Numbered from the stretch's first letter, positions 1 through 9,914 are shown. The stretch is 62,585 bases of DNA from Gemmobacter nectariphilus (GCA_020721445.1 DYMU01000016.1:1-62585), one strand, 5' to 3'. Numbers and translations are program-made. Notes: generated from the letters alone by a model not told the origin.

Positions 1-85
1 ATGCCCGGATCAGATCAGCAATGGCAGGAGGGGGGCGGCGTCGCGCTTACGTTGGGCTTGCAGCGAAACCACCACGATGGGGCGA

Positions 86-1222
86 TCAGCCGTGCAGAAG
101 CTGGCGCCGCAACCATCTCTGGGCTGGCACCTCAACAAACCGCAGCGCGACGCTGGCTGCGGCAAGGCTGATCGCCATGAGGCAAACGCCAACCACCAGA
201 AATCCTTCCAACTGGCTTGCGCCCTCTGCGCCCCGGAACTTCCACCAAACAAGGTTCGGCAGCACGAACAGCGGTGCATGGCTGAGATAGACGGAAAATG
301 ACAACGCGCCCGCCCGGTGGAACGGCTTCAACCTTGCCAGATGATAAAGCAGGCCGCGGTTTGTCTGAGTCAGCCAGATCAGGGGGGCGAAGCTGGCAAT
401 GGCGGCCGCTTCCTGACCCAGATGCACAAGGCTGACAGTCGCTATTAGGCTGGCTGACTGAAGGGCTGACAGCAGGAAGGTACCGACCCCGTCGGGCGAG
501 GGCAGGCGGCTGACGATCAGGACACCAATGCCAAAACTGGCGATCCCGCGCAGAATCGACAGCGGTCCTTCGATGACATCGATCGTGTCGTTTGCGGCGA
601 TCAGTGCCACCACCGACAGGGCCATCACCGCTGAAAGACCCGCCAGAACGGCGGGCACACGCGACAGCCATACACCCATCAGCGGGAAAAGTGCATAAAG
701 CACAAATTCGATGCTGATGGACCACAAGGGAATGTTCCAATGAACCGGCGTCGGGAATATCCACTGCAGGCCGATGACATGCATCGCAAAGGACCACAGC
801 GTTGCGGCTTCCGGCCCAACCGCCTGCCCGACCACCTGACCATGCCGCAGGGCCTGCGCCGCTGAAACAGCCACCGCGAACAGGAACCAAAACAGATAAT
901 TCGGGTAAAGCCGTGCAAAGCGCAGCGCCATGAACCGGCCAAAGACCGGCAGGGTAACGCCCGGCGCGAACCAGTCCGAATATTTCAGGCTGATGATGTA
1001 CCCGCTAAGCATGAAAAACATGTCCACGAACAGATAGCCGTGGGAAGCAAAACCACTGTGCAGCGGAACATCGACATCCGCGAACCCCAGACTTGCGTGA
1101 TAGAGAACGACGCACAAGGCCGCGATGCCGCGCAATGCCGTATGTGTCACGATTTCATCTGCCGGATGCGCAACGGTCCATCCTGAGCGGCGTCGGGCCG
1201 GGACGGGCCGGGAGGTTTGCAT
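86..1222 (-). CDS. Acyltransferase family 3 membrane protein
   Basis: A 378-residue integral membrane O-acyltransferase of the acyltransferase-3 (OafA/YrhL) family, which typically moves acetyl groups onto surface sugars. The family's first-helix signature is present: RGIAALCVVLYH near residues 31-42, with the conserved Arg and His. It is followed by VDMFFMLSGYI and about ten hydrophobic helices. Length fits the short family members without an SGNH tail. The ATG at 1222 is preceded by AAGGA at good spacing. It lies just downstream of parB on the same strand, so it may be read through from the partition genes. The substrate is inferred to be the polysaccharide made by this locus. Confidence 0.85.
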   Translation of the reverse strand: MQTSRPVPARRRSGWTVAHPADEIVTHTALRGIAALCVVLYHASLGFADVDVPLHSGFASHGYLFVDMFFMLSGYIISLKYSDWFAPGVTLPVFGRFMALRFARLYPNYLFWFLFAVAVSAAQALRHGQVVGQAVGPEAATLWSFAMHVIGLQWIFPTPVHWNIPLWSISIEFVLYALFPLMGVWLSRVPAVLAGLSAVMALSVVALIAANDTIDVIEGPLSILRGIASFGIGVLIVSRLPSPDGVGTFLLSALQSASLIATVSLVHLGQEAAAIASFAPLIWLTQTNRGLLYHLARLKPFHRAGALSFSVYLSHAPLFVLPNLVWWKFRGAEGASQLEGFLVVGVCLMAISLAAASVALRFVEVPAQRWLRRQLLHG

Positions 1223-1299
1223 CTGCGATCCTTACCGGAAACGGGCGGCAGCGCAATTTCTAACACCCAGCCCTGCAACGGCAAAGGCTTTTGTCGAGC

Positions 1300-2448
1300 C
1301 TACTCCCGCCCGACCTCATCGCGCAGCCAGGAAATCAGGCGGGCTTGCAGGTGGGCGGTGATGCCGGGGCCTGACAGGGTGATGCGGCCGAGGGCGGTTT
1401 CCATGCGGATGTCGGGCGAGATGGTGGCGTTGCCGGGGCCGGAGGGACCAGCACCGGACGGGCCAGCGTCGGACGGGCCAGCACCCGACAGGCCGGCATC
1501 GGGCATCGCAACCTCAGCCGGGGCAGGGGCCTTCGGGCCTTGGGGTTTCGCGGCGGCTGCGGGCCGGGTGGCACGCTCCAGCACGGCAAGCTCGGCCTCG
1601 GGCGATGCGGGCGGGGTCTTGCGCAGACGGTCGCGCAGGCGCGGGGCAAGGGTGGTGTCGGCGTCAAGCGCGCGCGACAGCGCAAGGCCCAGCCGTTCGG
1701 GGATGGCGGCGGGAAAGCGCAACTGGTCATCAAGGGCTGCATAGATCCGCAGGAACGAGCCGATCTTGGACCGCCGGGTCCGGCTGGCAGAGGCAAACAG
1801 CCGTTGCAGAGCCACAACCGCATCGGGAAACACCCCCACCTCGGCCGCGCGGGCGACGATCCGGGCGCGCTCGTAATAGCTCAGCCCGACGCGGATCTCG
1901 TTTTCCTCGACCATCGCCAGATAGGCATCCGAGGCGGTTTCGGGGCGGCGCAGGATGGCCTGCACGGTGGCGAAACGGGCATCTTCCGGCGCCTCGGCCT
2001 GCAACCGGCGCAGCGCGGTCAGCCGGCGCCAGCCAGAGATCAGGCCAAAGCTGCCCCCCGCCAGCGCCACCACCTCGATCGGCACCTGCTGGCCACGGGC
2101 GCGGATCGAGGCGATCAGCGTGTCCAGCTCGCCCTCATCGGCCAGCAGCCTGTCGCGCACCAGATAGCCCGCATCGACCGCAGCCAGCGGCAGCCGCTGG
2201 ATCAGCCGGCCCCCGTCGCGGGCGGCGGTGATCTCATCGGTCAGGCTGCCAAGGGCTGCGGCGACGGCCGCATCGCCCGCCACATGCGCGATGGGCGGCA
2301 CGATGGTGTGGGCTGGGGCGTGGCGGGCCACCCCCAGCGGGAACATCGCCTTGGTTTCCGGTGCGGCACCGGCAAAGCCGTCGGGCAGGGCGCCCAGAGC
2401 GTCGCCAACCGGGCCAGAGGGAAGGGTCAGGCGTTTGCGTTTGGCCAA
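1300..2448 (-). CDS. parB: ParB-like partition protein
   Basis: A 382-residue plasmid partition protein of the ParB/Spo0J type, expected to bind parS and work with ParA in segregation. The ParB N-terminal domain spans about residues 95-190. It contains a box-II-like SGWRRLTALRRL motif (the GERR region of ParB) and AMVEENEIRVGLSYYERA, the typical E-N-x-x-R-x-x-L segment. A helix-turn-helix region and an Ala/Pro-rich C-terminus follow. Residues near 325-345 form a GPSGA/GPSDA repeat encoded by a degenerate 15-bp tandem repeat. The in-frame start is TTG at 2448; a nearby ATG at 2456 is out of frame. It is downstream of parA on the same strand. Confidence 0.88.
   Translation of the reverse strand: MAKRKRLTLPSGPVGDALGALPDGFAGAAPETKAMFPLGVARHAPAHTIVPPIAHVAGDAAVAAALGSLTDEITAARDGGRLIQRLPLAAVDAGYLVRDRLLADEGELDTLIASIRARGQQVPIEVVALAGGSFGLISGWRRLTALRRLQAEAPEDARFATVQAILRRPETASDAYLAMVEENEIRVGLSYYERARIVARAAEVGVFPDAVVALQRLFASASRTRRSKIGSFLRIYAALDDQLRFPAAIPERLGLALSRALDADTTLAPRLRDRLRKTPPASPEAELAVLERATRPAAAAKPQGPKAPAPAEVAMPDAGLSGAGPSDAGPSGAGPSGPGNATISPDIRMETALGRITLSGPGITAHLQARLISWLRDEVGRE
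1440..1500 (-). repeat. Degenerate 15-bp tandem repeat inside parB
   Basis: About four imperfect 15-bp units of the form GGACGGGCCAGCGTC run in tandem. In parB they encode a GPSGA/GPSDA linker before the C-terminal helices. The period is a multiple of three, so copy-number change would keep the reading frame. Confidence 0.6.
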
Positions 2449-2553
2449 GGGGGCATACTCCGTTTGCGACAGGACCGGCGGAAAGGGTGGCGCAACATCC
2501 TGAAGCCCGGGTCAATCCAGCGGACGCCACCCGCCCGATCCGCGATGCAGAGT

Positions 2554-2569
2554 GTTTCGCACGCGAAAC
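2554..2569. promoter_or_regulatory. Candidate parS centromere site
   Basis: GTTTCGC-AC-GCGAAAC: two perfect 7-bp inverted arms around a 2-bp spacer, in the 175-bp gap between parA and parB. Size, symmetry and position match ParB-binding parS palindromes, including the GTT...AAC ends usual in alphaproteobacterial plasmids. Assignment to this ParB is inference. No second intact copy was noticed in the window. Confidence 0.65.
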
Positions 2570-2623
2570 GGTATAGATTTAAGCTATTGAAAAATAACAC
2601 TTTTTTCATGGTTTTGGCGGAAA

Positions 2624-4006
2624 TCACGCAGCCACCCCGGCGGCTGCCACCTCATCCCGCCGCCAGGCCCCCACCAAAAGCTCTTTCAGCCCGGCATAGG
2701 TTTCGTCAAATGTGGCGCGGCCGCGGGCATAGGTTTCGCGGTTGAAGTCGCGATAATCGGCCTCATAGATTCCATTGACCGATTCCCCGGCCTGACCGAT
2801 CAGTGCGGTGAAATCCTGCCGGAAGGGTTGCAGGGTGCGGCCCAGATAGGCCTGGATCAGACCCGCCATCTCGGCCTGCTGGCCGGCATCATAGCGGGTG
2901 ATGACGGCGCGCACGGCATCCCATTCAAAGTTCAGTTCCGGCCGGCCAAGCGCGCGGGCGGCGACATTCTCACCTTCCTCGATCGACTGAAAGGTGGAAT
3001 GCAGCATGTCGAAAAACCGCCCCGTGGAATCGAACTCCAGAAACGAGGCCCCCAGCGGCACCAGCAGGATATCGGCCGCGGCAAGGCCATTGATGCTGAG
3101 ATAGCCAAGCGCCGGCGGCGTGTCGAGAAACACGATGTCATAGGCATCCAGCACGCCATCCTCGGCCAGAATATCGGTCAGCGCATCCCAAAGCCGCCAG
3201 CCGCGCGATTGCATCCGCCAGACCGGGATCTGGAACTCGGCCCAATACAGGTTCAGCTGCGCCCCGATCAGGTCGATCGTCGGCCAATGGGTCGGGCGGA
3301 TGATGTCCTGGGTGCGGATCTTCAGCGCCTCGGCCAGCGTGTCATCCAGCGCCACGGGGGCGTCCCCACGCTCGACCCGGCGGTGGTTGTCGGCGCGCAA
3401 GGCGCTTGCGTAATGGCGCGCCAGCAGCGGGAACACCGTGCCCCATTCATCGGCAACCTTGCCCCCGAAGATCGAGGTCATCGAGCCCTGGCTGTCCAGA
3501 TCAATGACCAGCACCTTGTAGCCATCCAAAGCCGCCGACATCGCCAGATGCGCGCAGGTGCTGGTCTTGCCGACCCCGCCCTTGAAGTTTGCCACCGCCA
3601 CGATCTTGGCGGGCAGGCCCTTGGGGCGGTAGGGCAGATAGTCCTTGGCGCGCGAGCCTTCGGCGGCGAAATGCGCGCGCAGGCGCAACACCTCATCCAG
3701 GCTGAACCAGCGCGCGCCGCCCGTGGTTTCGGCCCGGCCTTGCGGCAGGTCGGGGTTCTGGCGCAGCACGCGGCGGAAATGCTGGACCGCGACGGGGATC
3801 AGGTATTTGGTGATCTCCCAGGTGGAAAACAGCCGCAGCCGCCGGGCGCCGGTTTCATCCAGACCGCGGCCGGCAAGATCGGCCCGGCCCTGTCGGCAGG
3901 CCTCGGCAATGGCGGCAAAGGCGCGGGTGTCGGTGCCGCCCCCCAGGGCCTGGGCGGCCCGGTCCGGCGAGATGTTGAAATACGGCGGAAGGTCGTCACT
4001 GCCCAT
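2624..4006 (-). CDS. parA: ParA-type partition ATPase
   Basis: A 460-residue Walker-type ATPase of the long ParA class, expected to drive plasmid segregation with the downstream ParB. The N-terminal ~135 residues look like the DNA-binding/autoregulatory extension of type Ia ParA. The deviant Walker A is NFKGGVGKTSTCAHL (near residue 140), Walker A' is VLVIDLDSQGSM, and Walker B is DIVFLDTPPALG. The 'KGGVGKT' lysine and both aspartates are present. The ATG at 4006 faces away from repA across the putative origin. Partition proteins of this arrangement usually repress their own promoter, but no operator is proven here. Confidence 0.93.
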   Translation of the reverse strand: MGSDDLPPYFNISPDRAAQALGGGTDTRAFAAIAEACRQGRADLAGRGLDETGARRLRLFSTWEITKYLIPVAVQHFRRVLRQNPDLPQGRAETTGGARWFSLDEVLRLRAHFAAEGSRAKDYLPYRPKGLPAKIVAVANFKGGVGKTSTCAHLAMSAALDGYKVLVIDLDSQGSMTSIFGGKVADEWGTVFPLLARHYASALRADNHRRVERGDAPVALDDTLAEALKIRTQDIIRPTHWPTIDLIGAQLNLYWAEFQIPVWRMQSRGWRLWDALTDILAEDGVLDAYDIVFLDTPPALGYLSINGLAAADILLVPLGASFLEFDSTGRFFDMLHSTFQSIEEGENVAARALGRPELNFEWDAVRAVITRYDAGQQAEMAGLIQAYLGRTLQPFRQDFTALIGQAGESVNGIYEADYRDFNRETYARGRATFDETYAGLKELLVGAWRRDEVAAAGVAA

Positions 4007-4326
4007 GTCTTTGGCCTATGTCACCTGTTTTCACCAATGTATCGTGAAATGCGGCACATGGAAAGTATGCGCGAACATTGCCGTCTGTTTTTGTGGTTTC
4101 TCAGCCCTTTTGGCGGGGTGTGGCAGCCGCCCGGCCCGGGTTTTATCCCGGCATGCAAAAAAAATTCGTAGTTATCATCTGTTATTTAGACGGTTACGCA
4201 GATTTGGCGCTTGGGCAACTCTTTAGGATTGCACGATGATCTGCGCCTTCGGGGCTGGCATGCGACTCCGATCCCACGATAGGGCGACTCCGGTCCCCCG
4301 ATCAGATGACTCCGATCCCCCGATCG
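4007..4326. other. Putative plasmid origin between parA and repA
   Basis: The divergent gap holds an AT-rich patch around 4155-4215 in otherwise GC-rich DNA, followed directly by three iterons (4261-4326). A melting-prone segment next to initiator-binding repeats and upstream of repA is the standard layout of an iteron-controlled origin. No convincing DnaA box was found. Confidence 0.6.
4261..4326 (+). repeat. Three 22-bp iterons
   Basis: Three contiguous direct repeats of exactly 22 bp at 4261-4282, 4283-4304 and 4305-4326. The shared core is GACTCCGATCCCCCGATC with a few substitutions. The 22-bp period (two helical turns) and the position upstream of the initiator gene are typical of initiator-binding iterons. 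They lie inside the longest possible repA frame, which argues that repA starts further downstream. Confidence 0.75.
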
Positions 4327-4679
4327 GCGCGGCCCGGGGGGCTGGCGGGGGCTGGACGGAATCGGCCCCGGCGCTTAGCGTGGGTGTCACTGAAACGACG
4401 AAACCCGAAGGCCGGACCAGACCGGCATCGCGACCGCAGCCCAAGGGCAGCGGTCGGATCACAACAGGGGCGTCTGATGAGGGCAGGCAGAGTGGACGAT
4501 CAGGACGGTTCGAGAAGCGGTTCGGGGTGCGCTTCGGGGGGCGGCAGCGCCATGGCCCAGGCAATCGCCGTGGCCCCCCCGGGGGCCTGGCACGCGACAG
4601 CCCCGGCTCTGTGCAGGGGCCTGTTGTGACGCGGCCTGCTGGTCCGGGGCGTGCTGTGGCGGGACGCGCGACGGCGCAG

Positions 4680-5687
4680 GTGTCACCCGGTCTGGAGCCG
4701 CCTGTTCCCGAACCGCGGGCCCCGGATTTCTTTGTCTGTGACATCCTGTCGGCGATGCCCAAGCATGATCTGGCCAGCATGGAGCATCCGATCTTCTCGC
4801 TGGCGACCCAGCCCGACCGGCGCATCCTGACCTATCGCCATAACGCGGCCGAGATCACCGTCACCCCCAGCGTGCGCGGCCGGGCCACGATCTTTGACGC
4901 CGATATCCTGATCTTTTGCATCAGCCAGCTGATGGCGGCCCTGAACGCCGGGCGCCCCACCGCGCGGGTGCTGACGCTGACCGCGCATGACCTTTTGCTG
5001 GCGACCAACCGCGAAACCTCTGGCGACAGCTACCGCCGCCTGCGCGAGGCCTTCGAGCGGCTGGCGGGCACCCGCATCACCACCAATATCGTCACCGGCG
5101 ACACCGAGGTGACGCGCGGTTTCGGCCTGATCGAGGCCTGGGAGATCGTGCGCCGCACCCGGGCGGGGCGGATGGTTTCGGTGTCGGTCACGCTGTCGGA
5201 CTGGCTCTATCAGGCGGTGCTGTCAAAATCGGTGCTGACCTTGAGCCGCGCCTATTTCACCCTGCGCCGTCCGCTGGAGCGGCGGCTTTACGAACTGGCG
5301 CGCAAGCATTGCGGCCGGCAGCGCGAATGGTCGATCTCGCTGGAGACCTTGCAAAAGAAGACCGGCTCCGCCAGCCCCCGGCGCGTGTTCCGCGCCATGC
5401 TGCGCGAGATCATCGCCGCCGACACCCTGCCCGATTACGCCTTGCGCGAAGAGCCGGGCGATCTTTTGTGCGTCACCCCGCGTGCGGCGGTGCCGCAGGC
5501 TTCCGGCTGGGGGCCGCCGCTGGACCCCGACACGCTGGACGCCGCGCGCAGTCTGGCCCCGGGCCAGGATGTCTATGCGCTGGAGGCCGAATGGCGGGCC
5601 TGGTGGGTGGCCACCGGCCGCCCGCGCCTGCGCTCGGCCGACAAGGCGTTTCTGGGCTGGGTGGTGGCGCGGCAACCGGCAGGGTAG
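4680..5687 (+). CDS. repA: Replication initiator protein A (RPA family)
   Basis: Plasmid replication initiator of the RPA family (Pfam RPA), expected to bind the upstream iterons. Family landmarks are present: DFFVCDIL, then MEHPIFSLATQPD, ITVTPSVRGRATIFDADIL, LATNRETSGDSYRRL, AFERLAGTRITTNI, and LRRPLERRLYELARKHCG, the most conserved block. The open frame extends back to 4236, but residues before about 4680 are Gly/Arg/Pro-rich and include the iterons. I therefore prefer GTG 4680 (335 residues), which keeps the whole family domain; GTG 4656 is an alternative. It is divergent from parA. In roseobacters several extrachromosomal replicon types, some carrying polysaccharide loci, use RepA initiators. 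Confidence 0.9.
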   Translation: MSPGLEPPVPEPRAPDFFVCDILSAMPKHDLASMEHPIFSLATQPDRRILTYRHNAAEITVTPSVRGRATIFDADILIFCISQLMAALNAGRPTARVLTLTAHDLLLATNRETSGDSYRRLREAFERLAGTRITTNIVTGDTEVTRGFGLIEAWEIVRRTRAGRMVSVSVTLSDWLYQAVLSKSVLTLSRAYFTLRRPLERRLYELARKHCGRQREWSISLETLQKKTGSASPRRVFRAMLREIIAADTLPDYALREEPGDLLCVTPRAAVPQASGWGPPLDPDTLDAARSLAPGQDVYALEAEWRAWWVATGRPRLRSADKAFLGWVVARQPAG

Positions 5688-5988
5688 GCGGCACCGTCAG
5701 GCCAAGGCCAGGTCAAGGGGCGTGGCCCCGAGGGAGTTCCAGAGTCGATTCCCGAGTCGCCTCCGGGGTGGCAGGTCGGCTGATCCGGTTTGCCGCCGAT
5801 CTGGTGCGCCATTGTGGAAACAATCCGTGCGGCGCGGCCCTTTTGGTCTTGCAGACCGCGAAATCACGCAGCCGTGCGGCCGATATCTGTCAGGATCGTT
5901 GAGATCGGGGCCCGGCTGCTGTAAGAATTTGTCCGAGAATCCCGGGGGCTGCGCCCCTTTGCCCTCTTGTCAAAGGTATGTGCCCCCC
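5688..5988. other. repA-xrtD intergenic region
   Basis: About 300 bp with no convincing gene. It contains a small palindrome ATTGT-GGAA-ACAAT at 5811-5824, whose strand reads GTTTCCACA, a 7/9 match to a DnaA box. A GC-rich hairpin near 5942-5958 precedes xrtD. It may carry the xrtD promoter, but no clear -35/-10 pair was identified. Confidence 0.4.
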
Positions 5989-7590
5989 GTGTCCGTGACC
6001 TCCTCACCGCCGTCCAGCCTGTCGCGATTTGCTGCCTTCCAGACCTGGGGCATCTTCTGGCTTGCGCTGGCCACGCTGGCCGCGGGCGTCTATTTCCAGA
6101 CCGGCGTCGATGCGCTGCTGGCGGCCTGGGCCACGCCGGAATACAGCCACGGGCCGCTGATCCCGGTGCTGTCGGCCTTTTTGTTCCTGCGCCAGTTGAA
6201 GGGCGTGCCGGTCAGCACCGCCCCGGTCACCGACCGCGGCATCGGCATTGCGGTGCTTTTGTTCGCGCTGGCGCTTGGCGCGGTGGGGCGGCTGATCCAG
6301 ATCTCGGATTTCGTGGCCTATGCGATGATCCTTTGGGTCGGCGGCATCCTCTTGGTCTGCTTTGGCTGGCGCGAGGGGCGGCAGTTCTGGCCGCCGGTGC
6401 TGCATCTGGTCTACATGCTGCCGCTGCCGGGGGTGCTGTATTATGGCCTCTCGACCTGGTTGCAGGGGGTATCGTCGGAACTGGGGGTATATTTCCTGCA
6501 TCTGTTGCAGGTGCCGGTGTTCCTTGATGGCAACATCATCGATCTGGGCGTCTACAAGCTGCATGTGGCCGAGGCCTGTTCGGGGCTGCGCTACCTGTTC
6601 CCGATCCTGTCGTTTTCCTACATCTTCGCGGTGCTGTACCGCGGGCCGATCTGGCACAAGGCGATCTTGCTGTTGTCGGCCGCCCCGATCACCGTGCTGA
6701 TGAACTCGGTTCGCATCGCCATTGCCGGGGTGGTGGTGGACAATTACGGCATCGAACATGTCGAGGGGTTGACGCATTTCCTGGAAGGCTGGGTGATCTT
6801 TCTGACTTGCGTCATCCTGCTGTTCCTTCTGGCCTGGCTGCTGCTGTTCTTCCAGCCGCGCAAGATGGGTCTGGTCGAGGCGCTGGATCTGGATACCGAC
6901 GGTCTGGGCACCCAGGCTGCACGGCTGCGGCTGGTGCAGCCCTCGGCGGCGCTGATCGGCATCGCGCTGGTGACGGCGGTCGGGGCCACGCTGTGGCAGG
7001 CGATCCCGCCGCGCCCGCTGTCGATGGTCGAGCGTGAGCCGTTCTATACCTTCCCCAGCCGGCTGGGCGACTGGACCGCAGGTCCGGCGCAGCGGCTGGA
7101 CCCTGCGACCGAAAAGGTGCTGGCGGCCGACGACTATCATTCCGTCTCGCTGGCGCGGGCCGGGGCGGCGGCGCCCACCGATCTTTTCATCGCCTGGTAC
7201 CGCGACCAGATGACCGGCGGCACCCATTCGCCCACCGTCTGCCTGCCCGGTGCGGGATGGGAAATCGCCAGCCTTGAGGCGATCGACGCCCCTGCGGACA
7301 TGGCCGGGGCCACCCCCTTCACGCTGAACCGCGCGGTGATCCAGAAGGGTCTGGACCGGATGATGGTGTATTACTGGTACGACCAGCAGGGCGTGCGCAC
7401 CGCCTCGTCCTATTACGCGAAACTGCTGATCACCGTGGCCAAGGTCCGCACCGGGCGCAGCGACGGCGCCTTGGTGCGCCTGATCACCCCGATCCAGCCC
7501 GGCGAAAGCGATGCCGCCGCCGAGGCCCGGTTGAAAGACGCGATGCAAGGGGTGCTGGCACCGCTGGATAGGTTTGTTCCGGGGGCCTGA
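5989..7590 (+). CDS. xrtD: Exosortase D (VPLPA-CTERM-specific) fused to EpsI domain
   Basis: A transmembrane cysteine protease/transpeptidase that processes VPLPA-CTERM surface proteins, fused to a C-terminal EpsI domain as is characteristic of XrtD. The exosortase part has about eight helices and the catalytic triad context: Cys197 in EACSGLRYLFP, Arg242 in MNSVRIAIAG and His263 in EGLTHFLEGW. The EpsI half (from about residue 340) has FPSRLGDW and HSPTVCLPGAGW. The frame is open far upstream, but GTG 5989 or nearby GTGs after CAAAGG give a normal length of about 533 residues. It lies next to the replication module and far from most of its substrates (10.9, 39, 50-55 kb). Confidence 0.92.
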   Translation: MSVTSSPPSSLSRFAAFQTWGIFWLALATLAAGVYFQTGVDALLAAWATPEYSHGPLIPVLSAFLFLRQLKGVPVSTAPVTDRGIGIAVLLFALALGAVGRLIQISDFVAYAMILWVGGILLVCFGWREGRQFWPPVLHLVYMLPLPGVLYYGLSTWLQGVSSELGVYFLHLLQVPVFLDGNIIDLGVYKLHVAEACSGLRYLFPILSFSYIFAVLYRGPIWHKAILLLSAAPITVLMNSVRIAIAGVVVDNYGIEHVEGLTHFLEGWVIFLTCVILLFLLAWLLLFFQPRKMGLVEALDLDTDGLGTQAARLRLVQPSAALIGIALVTAVGATLWQAIPPRPLSMVEREPFYTFPSRLGDWTAGPAQRLDPATEKVLAADDYHSVSLARAGAAAPTDLFIAWYRDQMTGGTHSPTVCLPGAGWEIASLEAIDAPADMAGATPFTLNRAVIQKGLDRMMVYYWYDQQGVRTASSYYAKLLITVAKVRTGRSDGALVRLITPIQPGESDAAAEARLKDAMQGVLAPLDRFVPGA

Positions 7591-7977
7591 GGGGGGGCCT
7601 TTCCCGGTGGTACCCTGCCTGCGGGGCGCATGGGGGCCATCCGACCCGCAAGTGCCCGGACCGGCGTTTTGCATGCGTCGCTTCGGGTTTTTGCTGTTGA
7701 TCTCCGAGAAGACCAGCCGTCTCTGTCGCCTTTCTGACGCCGAAATATGGCAAGAATCTGCTCAATTGGCCTGCGGTTTGCCGTAAATCGCCGACTGCGG
7801 GGGCCTGATGACCCCGTGCAATAAGCAAGCAATTGTTAACGCATCCCGGTTTTGCCATGAAGCGGTCATTCCGGGAACAAACATCTCGAGCAATTGAGGA
7901 CGGTGCGTGGGAAGCGTCTCGTCAGGGAACACGTTTCTTCGTGACGCAAAGGGATCGTGTCGAGAAAGGGCATAGCG
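7591..7977. other. Long leader upstream of first GH/RTX gene
   Basis: About 390 bp without a supported gene. The stretch is less GC-rich than its flanks around 7680-7960. The ORFs that cross it lack recognisable domains. It probably holds the promoter of the 7978 gene. The last 8 bases before the ATG (GCATAGCG) are shared with the second copy at 31472, where the long identical repeat begins. Confidence 0.4.
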
Positions 7978-9914
7978 ATGGGTGAGAGCTTGTCTGTTGG
8001 GGTTGGGGTATCGGATCCGACGTTGTCGTTTGGGGTGAGCGGAGTGTCGGATTCGTCGACGCTGATGCCGTTTGTGGATCTTGTGCGGATGATGCGGCCT
8101 CTGGTTGGGGATGCGGCGGTGGGGGGGTCTCGGATGACCAACCAGCAGCTTGCCGAGGGCGGCTGGCTGGATGCGGATGGCTGGCCGGTCGGGCTTCCTG
8201 ACGGGGTGAAGTCGATCACCACGACATGGGACTGGTCAAGCAGCAACGCGGACCCTGCTGCGGCATCGCGGGCCGGGGTCTATGTGCTGACCTACGAGGG
8301 CTCGGGGACCTTGCAGGTGGGGGGCAACAGGGCGATCCAGGTGATCAGCTCGGAACCCGGGCGGATTGTGTTCGAGAACCCGACGGGCGGGACGATGTGG
8401 GTCAACATCACCGGGATCGATCCGGCAGGGACGGGTGACTATGTGCGCAACATGTCGCTGGTGGCCGAAAAGCATCTGGCGCTGCACGAGGCGGGGGTGC
8501 TGTTCAACCCGGACTGGCTGGCGGTCATCGAGGACGCGCGCGAGTTGCGCTTCATGGACTGGATGAAGGTGATCAACTCGCCGGTGTCGGACTGGGCGGA
8601 CCGGACGCAGGTCACGGATGCGACCTGGTCGAATGTTGCGGGCATGCCGGTCGAGGTGATGGTGGAACTGGCCAACCAGACCGGAACCGACCCCTGGTTC
8701 AACATGCCTTGGCAGGCAACGGATGAGTATATCCGCAACTTTGCGACCTACGTGCGCGACCATCTGGACCCTGGGCTGGTGGCGAAGGTGGAATATTCGA
8801 ACGAGAACTGGAACTGGGCCTTCAAGCATACGCACGAGATGCATGCGCAGGCCAAGGCGCTTTGGGGGGATGCGGCTACCAACCTTGACTATGTGGCGAT
8901 GCGGGCGACGCAGACGGCGGTGATCTGGGACGAGGTCTTCGGGGCTGAGGCTGAGGCGCGGGTCGAGAATGTGCTGGGTGGCCAGACCGCCAATCATTCG
9001 GTGGCCTCGCGCATTCTGAACGCCAAGATCTGGGCGGCGAACGACCCGGAGGGGTTCGTCGATCCGGCTTCGGTCTTTGATTCTGTGGCGGTGACGACCT
9101 ATTTTGGCAACAGCGTGATGGGCCATGCCAACCTGCGGGCCGAACTGCTTGATGTGCTGAAGACGCCCGGGATTGATGCGATGGCCTGGCTGGCGGCCCA
9201 GCTGATGGACCCCGACTACCCCAGTTCGATCCCGCAGATTGCGCTGCAATGGGAAAACAACAAGGCGGTGGCCGACCGCTTTGGCCTCGACATGATCGCC
9301 TATGAGGGCGGCCAGCACGTGCACCACAGCTTTGCCGTCAAGGGGCTGACCGAGGCCGATCTGACCGCTCTGACCAGCTTCATGACCGACTTCGTGCGCA
9401 GCCCCGAGATGGGCGCGCTTTACGCCGAGCTGTGGGATGCCTGGTCACAGGTGTCGGACGGCGCCTTCATGCAGTTTGGCGATGTCGGCATTGCCAGCAA
9501 ATGGGGCTCCTGGACTCTTCTGTCGGCGCTTGGCGACAGCATCACGCCGCGCGCCGAGGTGCTGTTTGCCAACAACGCCGAGGAGGTGTCCTGGTTCGGT
9601 GACGGCGGCGGCGAGCGCTATCTGCAAGGCGTGACGCGCATCGCGGGCGACGGCGGCGAGACGCTGACCGGCACGCAAAAGGCCGACATCCTGATCGGGG
9701 GCGCGGGCGATGACATGCTGATCGCAGGCGCCGGCAACGACAGCCTGAACGGCGGCGGCGGCACTGACACCGTCATTCTCACCGGCCGCCCCACCGACTA
9801 CCGCGTCACCCCCCACGAGGGCGGCCACCACCTCAGCAGCGCCGATGGCACCGACTTCGTCGTCAACGTCGAAACCTTCACCTTCGAAGACGGAAAAACA
9901 TTCACACTGGAAGA
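7970..9914 (+). repeat. 1,945-bp direct repeat, copy A
   Basis: Apparently identical base for base to 31472-33416, at an offset of 23,502 bp. Identity starts 8 bp before the ATG of the GH/RTX gene and ends abruptly in its CTGGAAGA codon run. Flanking sequences on both sides are unrelated. All ORFs predicted on both strands within the two copies have identical translations. Confidence 0.95.

Noticed and set aside
4236-4679. N-terminal extension of RepA from ATG 4236
   Set aside because: The extension spans the three iterons and is low-complexity Gly/Arg/Pro. Family similarity begins only with DFFVCDIL, so a start near 4680 is preferred.
5858-5873. GAAATCACGCAGCC shared by 2629 and 5860, considered as att or recombination sites flanking the replication module
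   Set aside because: Only 14 bp match, one copy is in the parA coding end, and no integrase or breakpoint supports it.
5482-5988. Exosortase frame open back to 5482, overlapping repA
   Set aside because: It overlaps repA in another frame and encodes Arg-rich sequence; a normal XrtD length is reached from about 5989.
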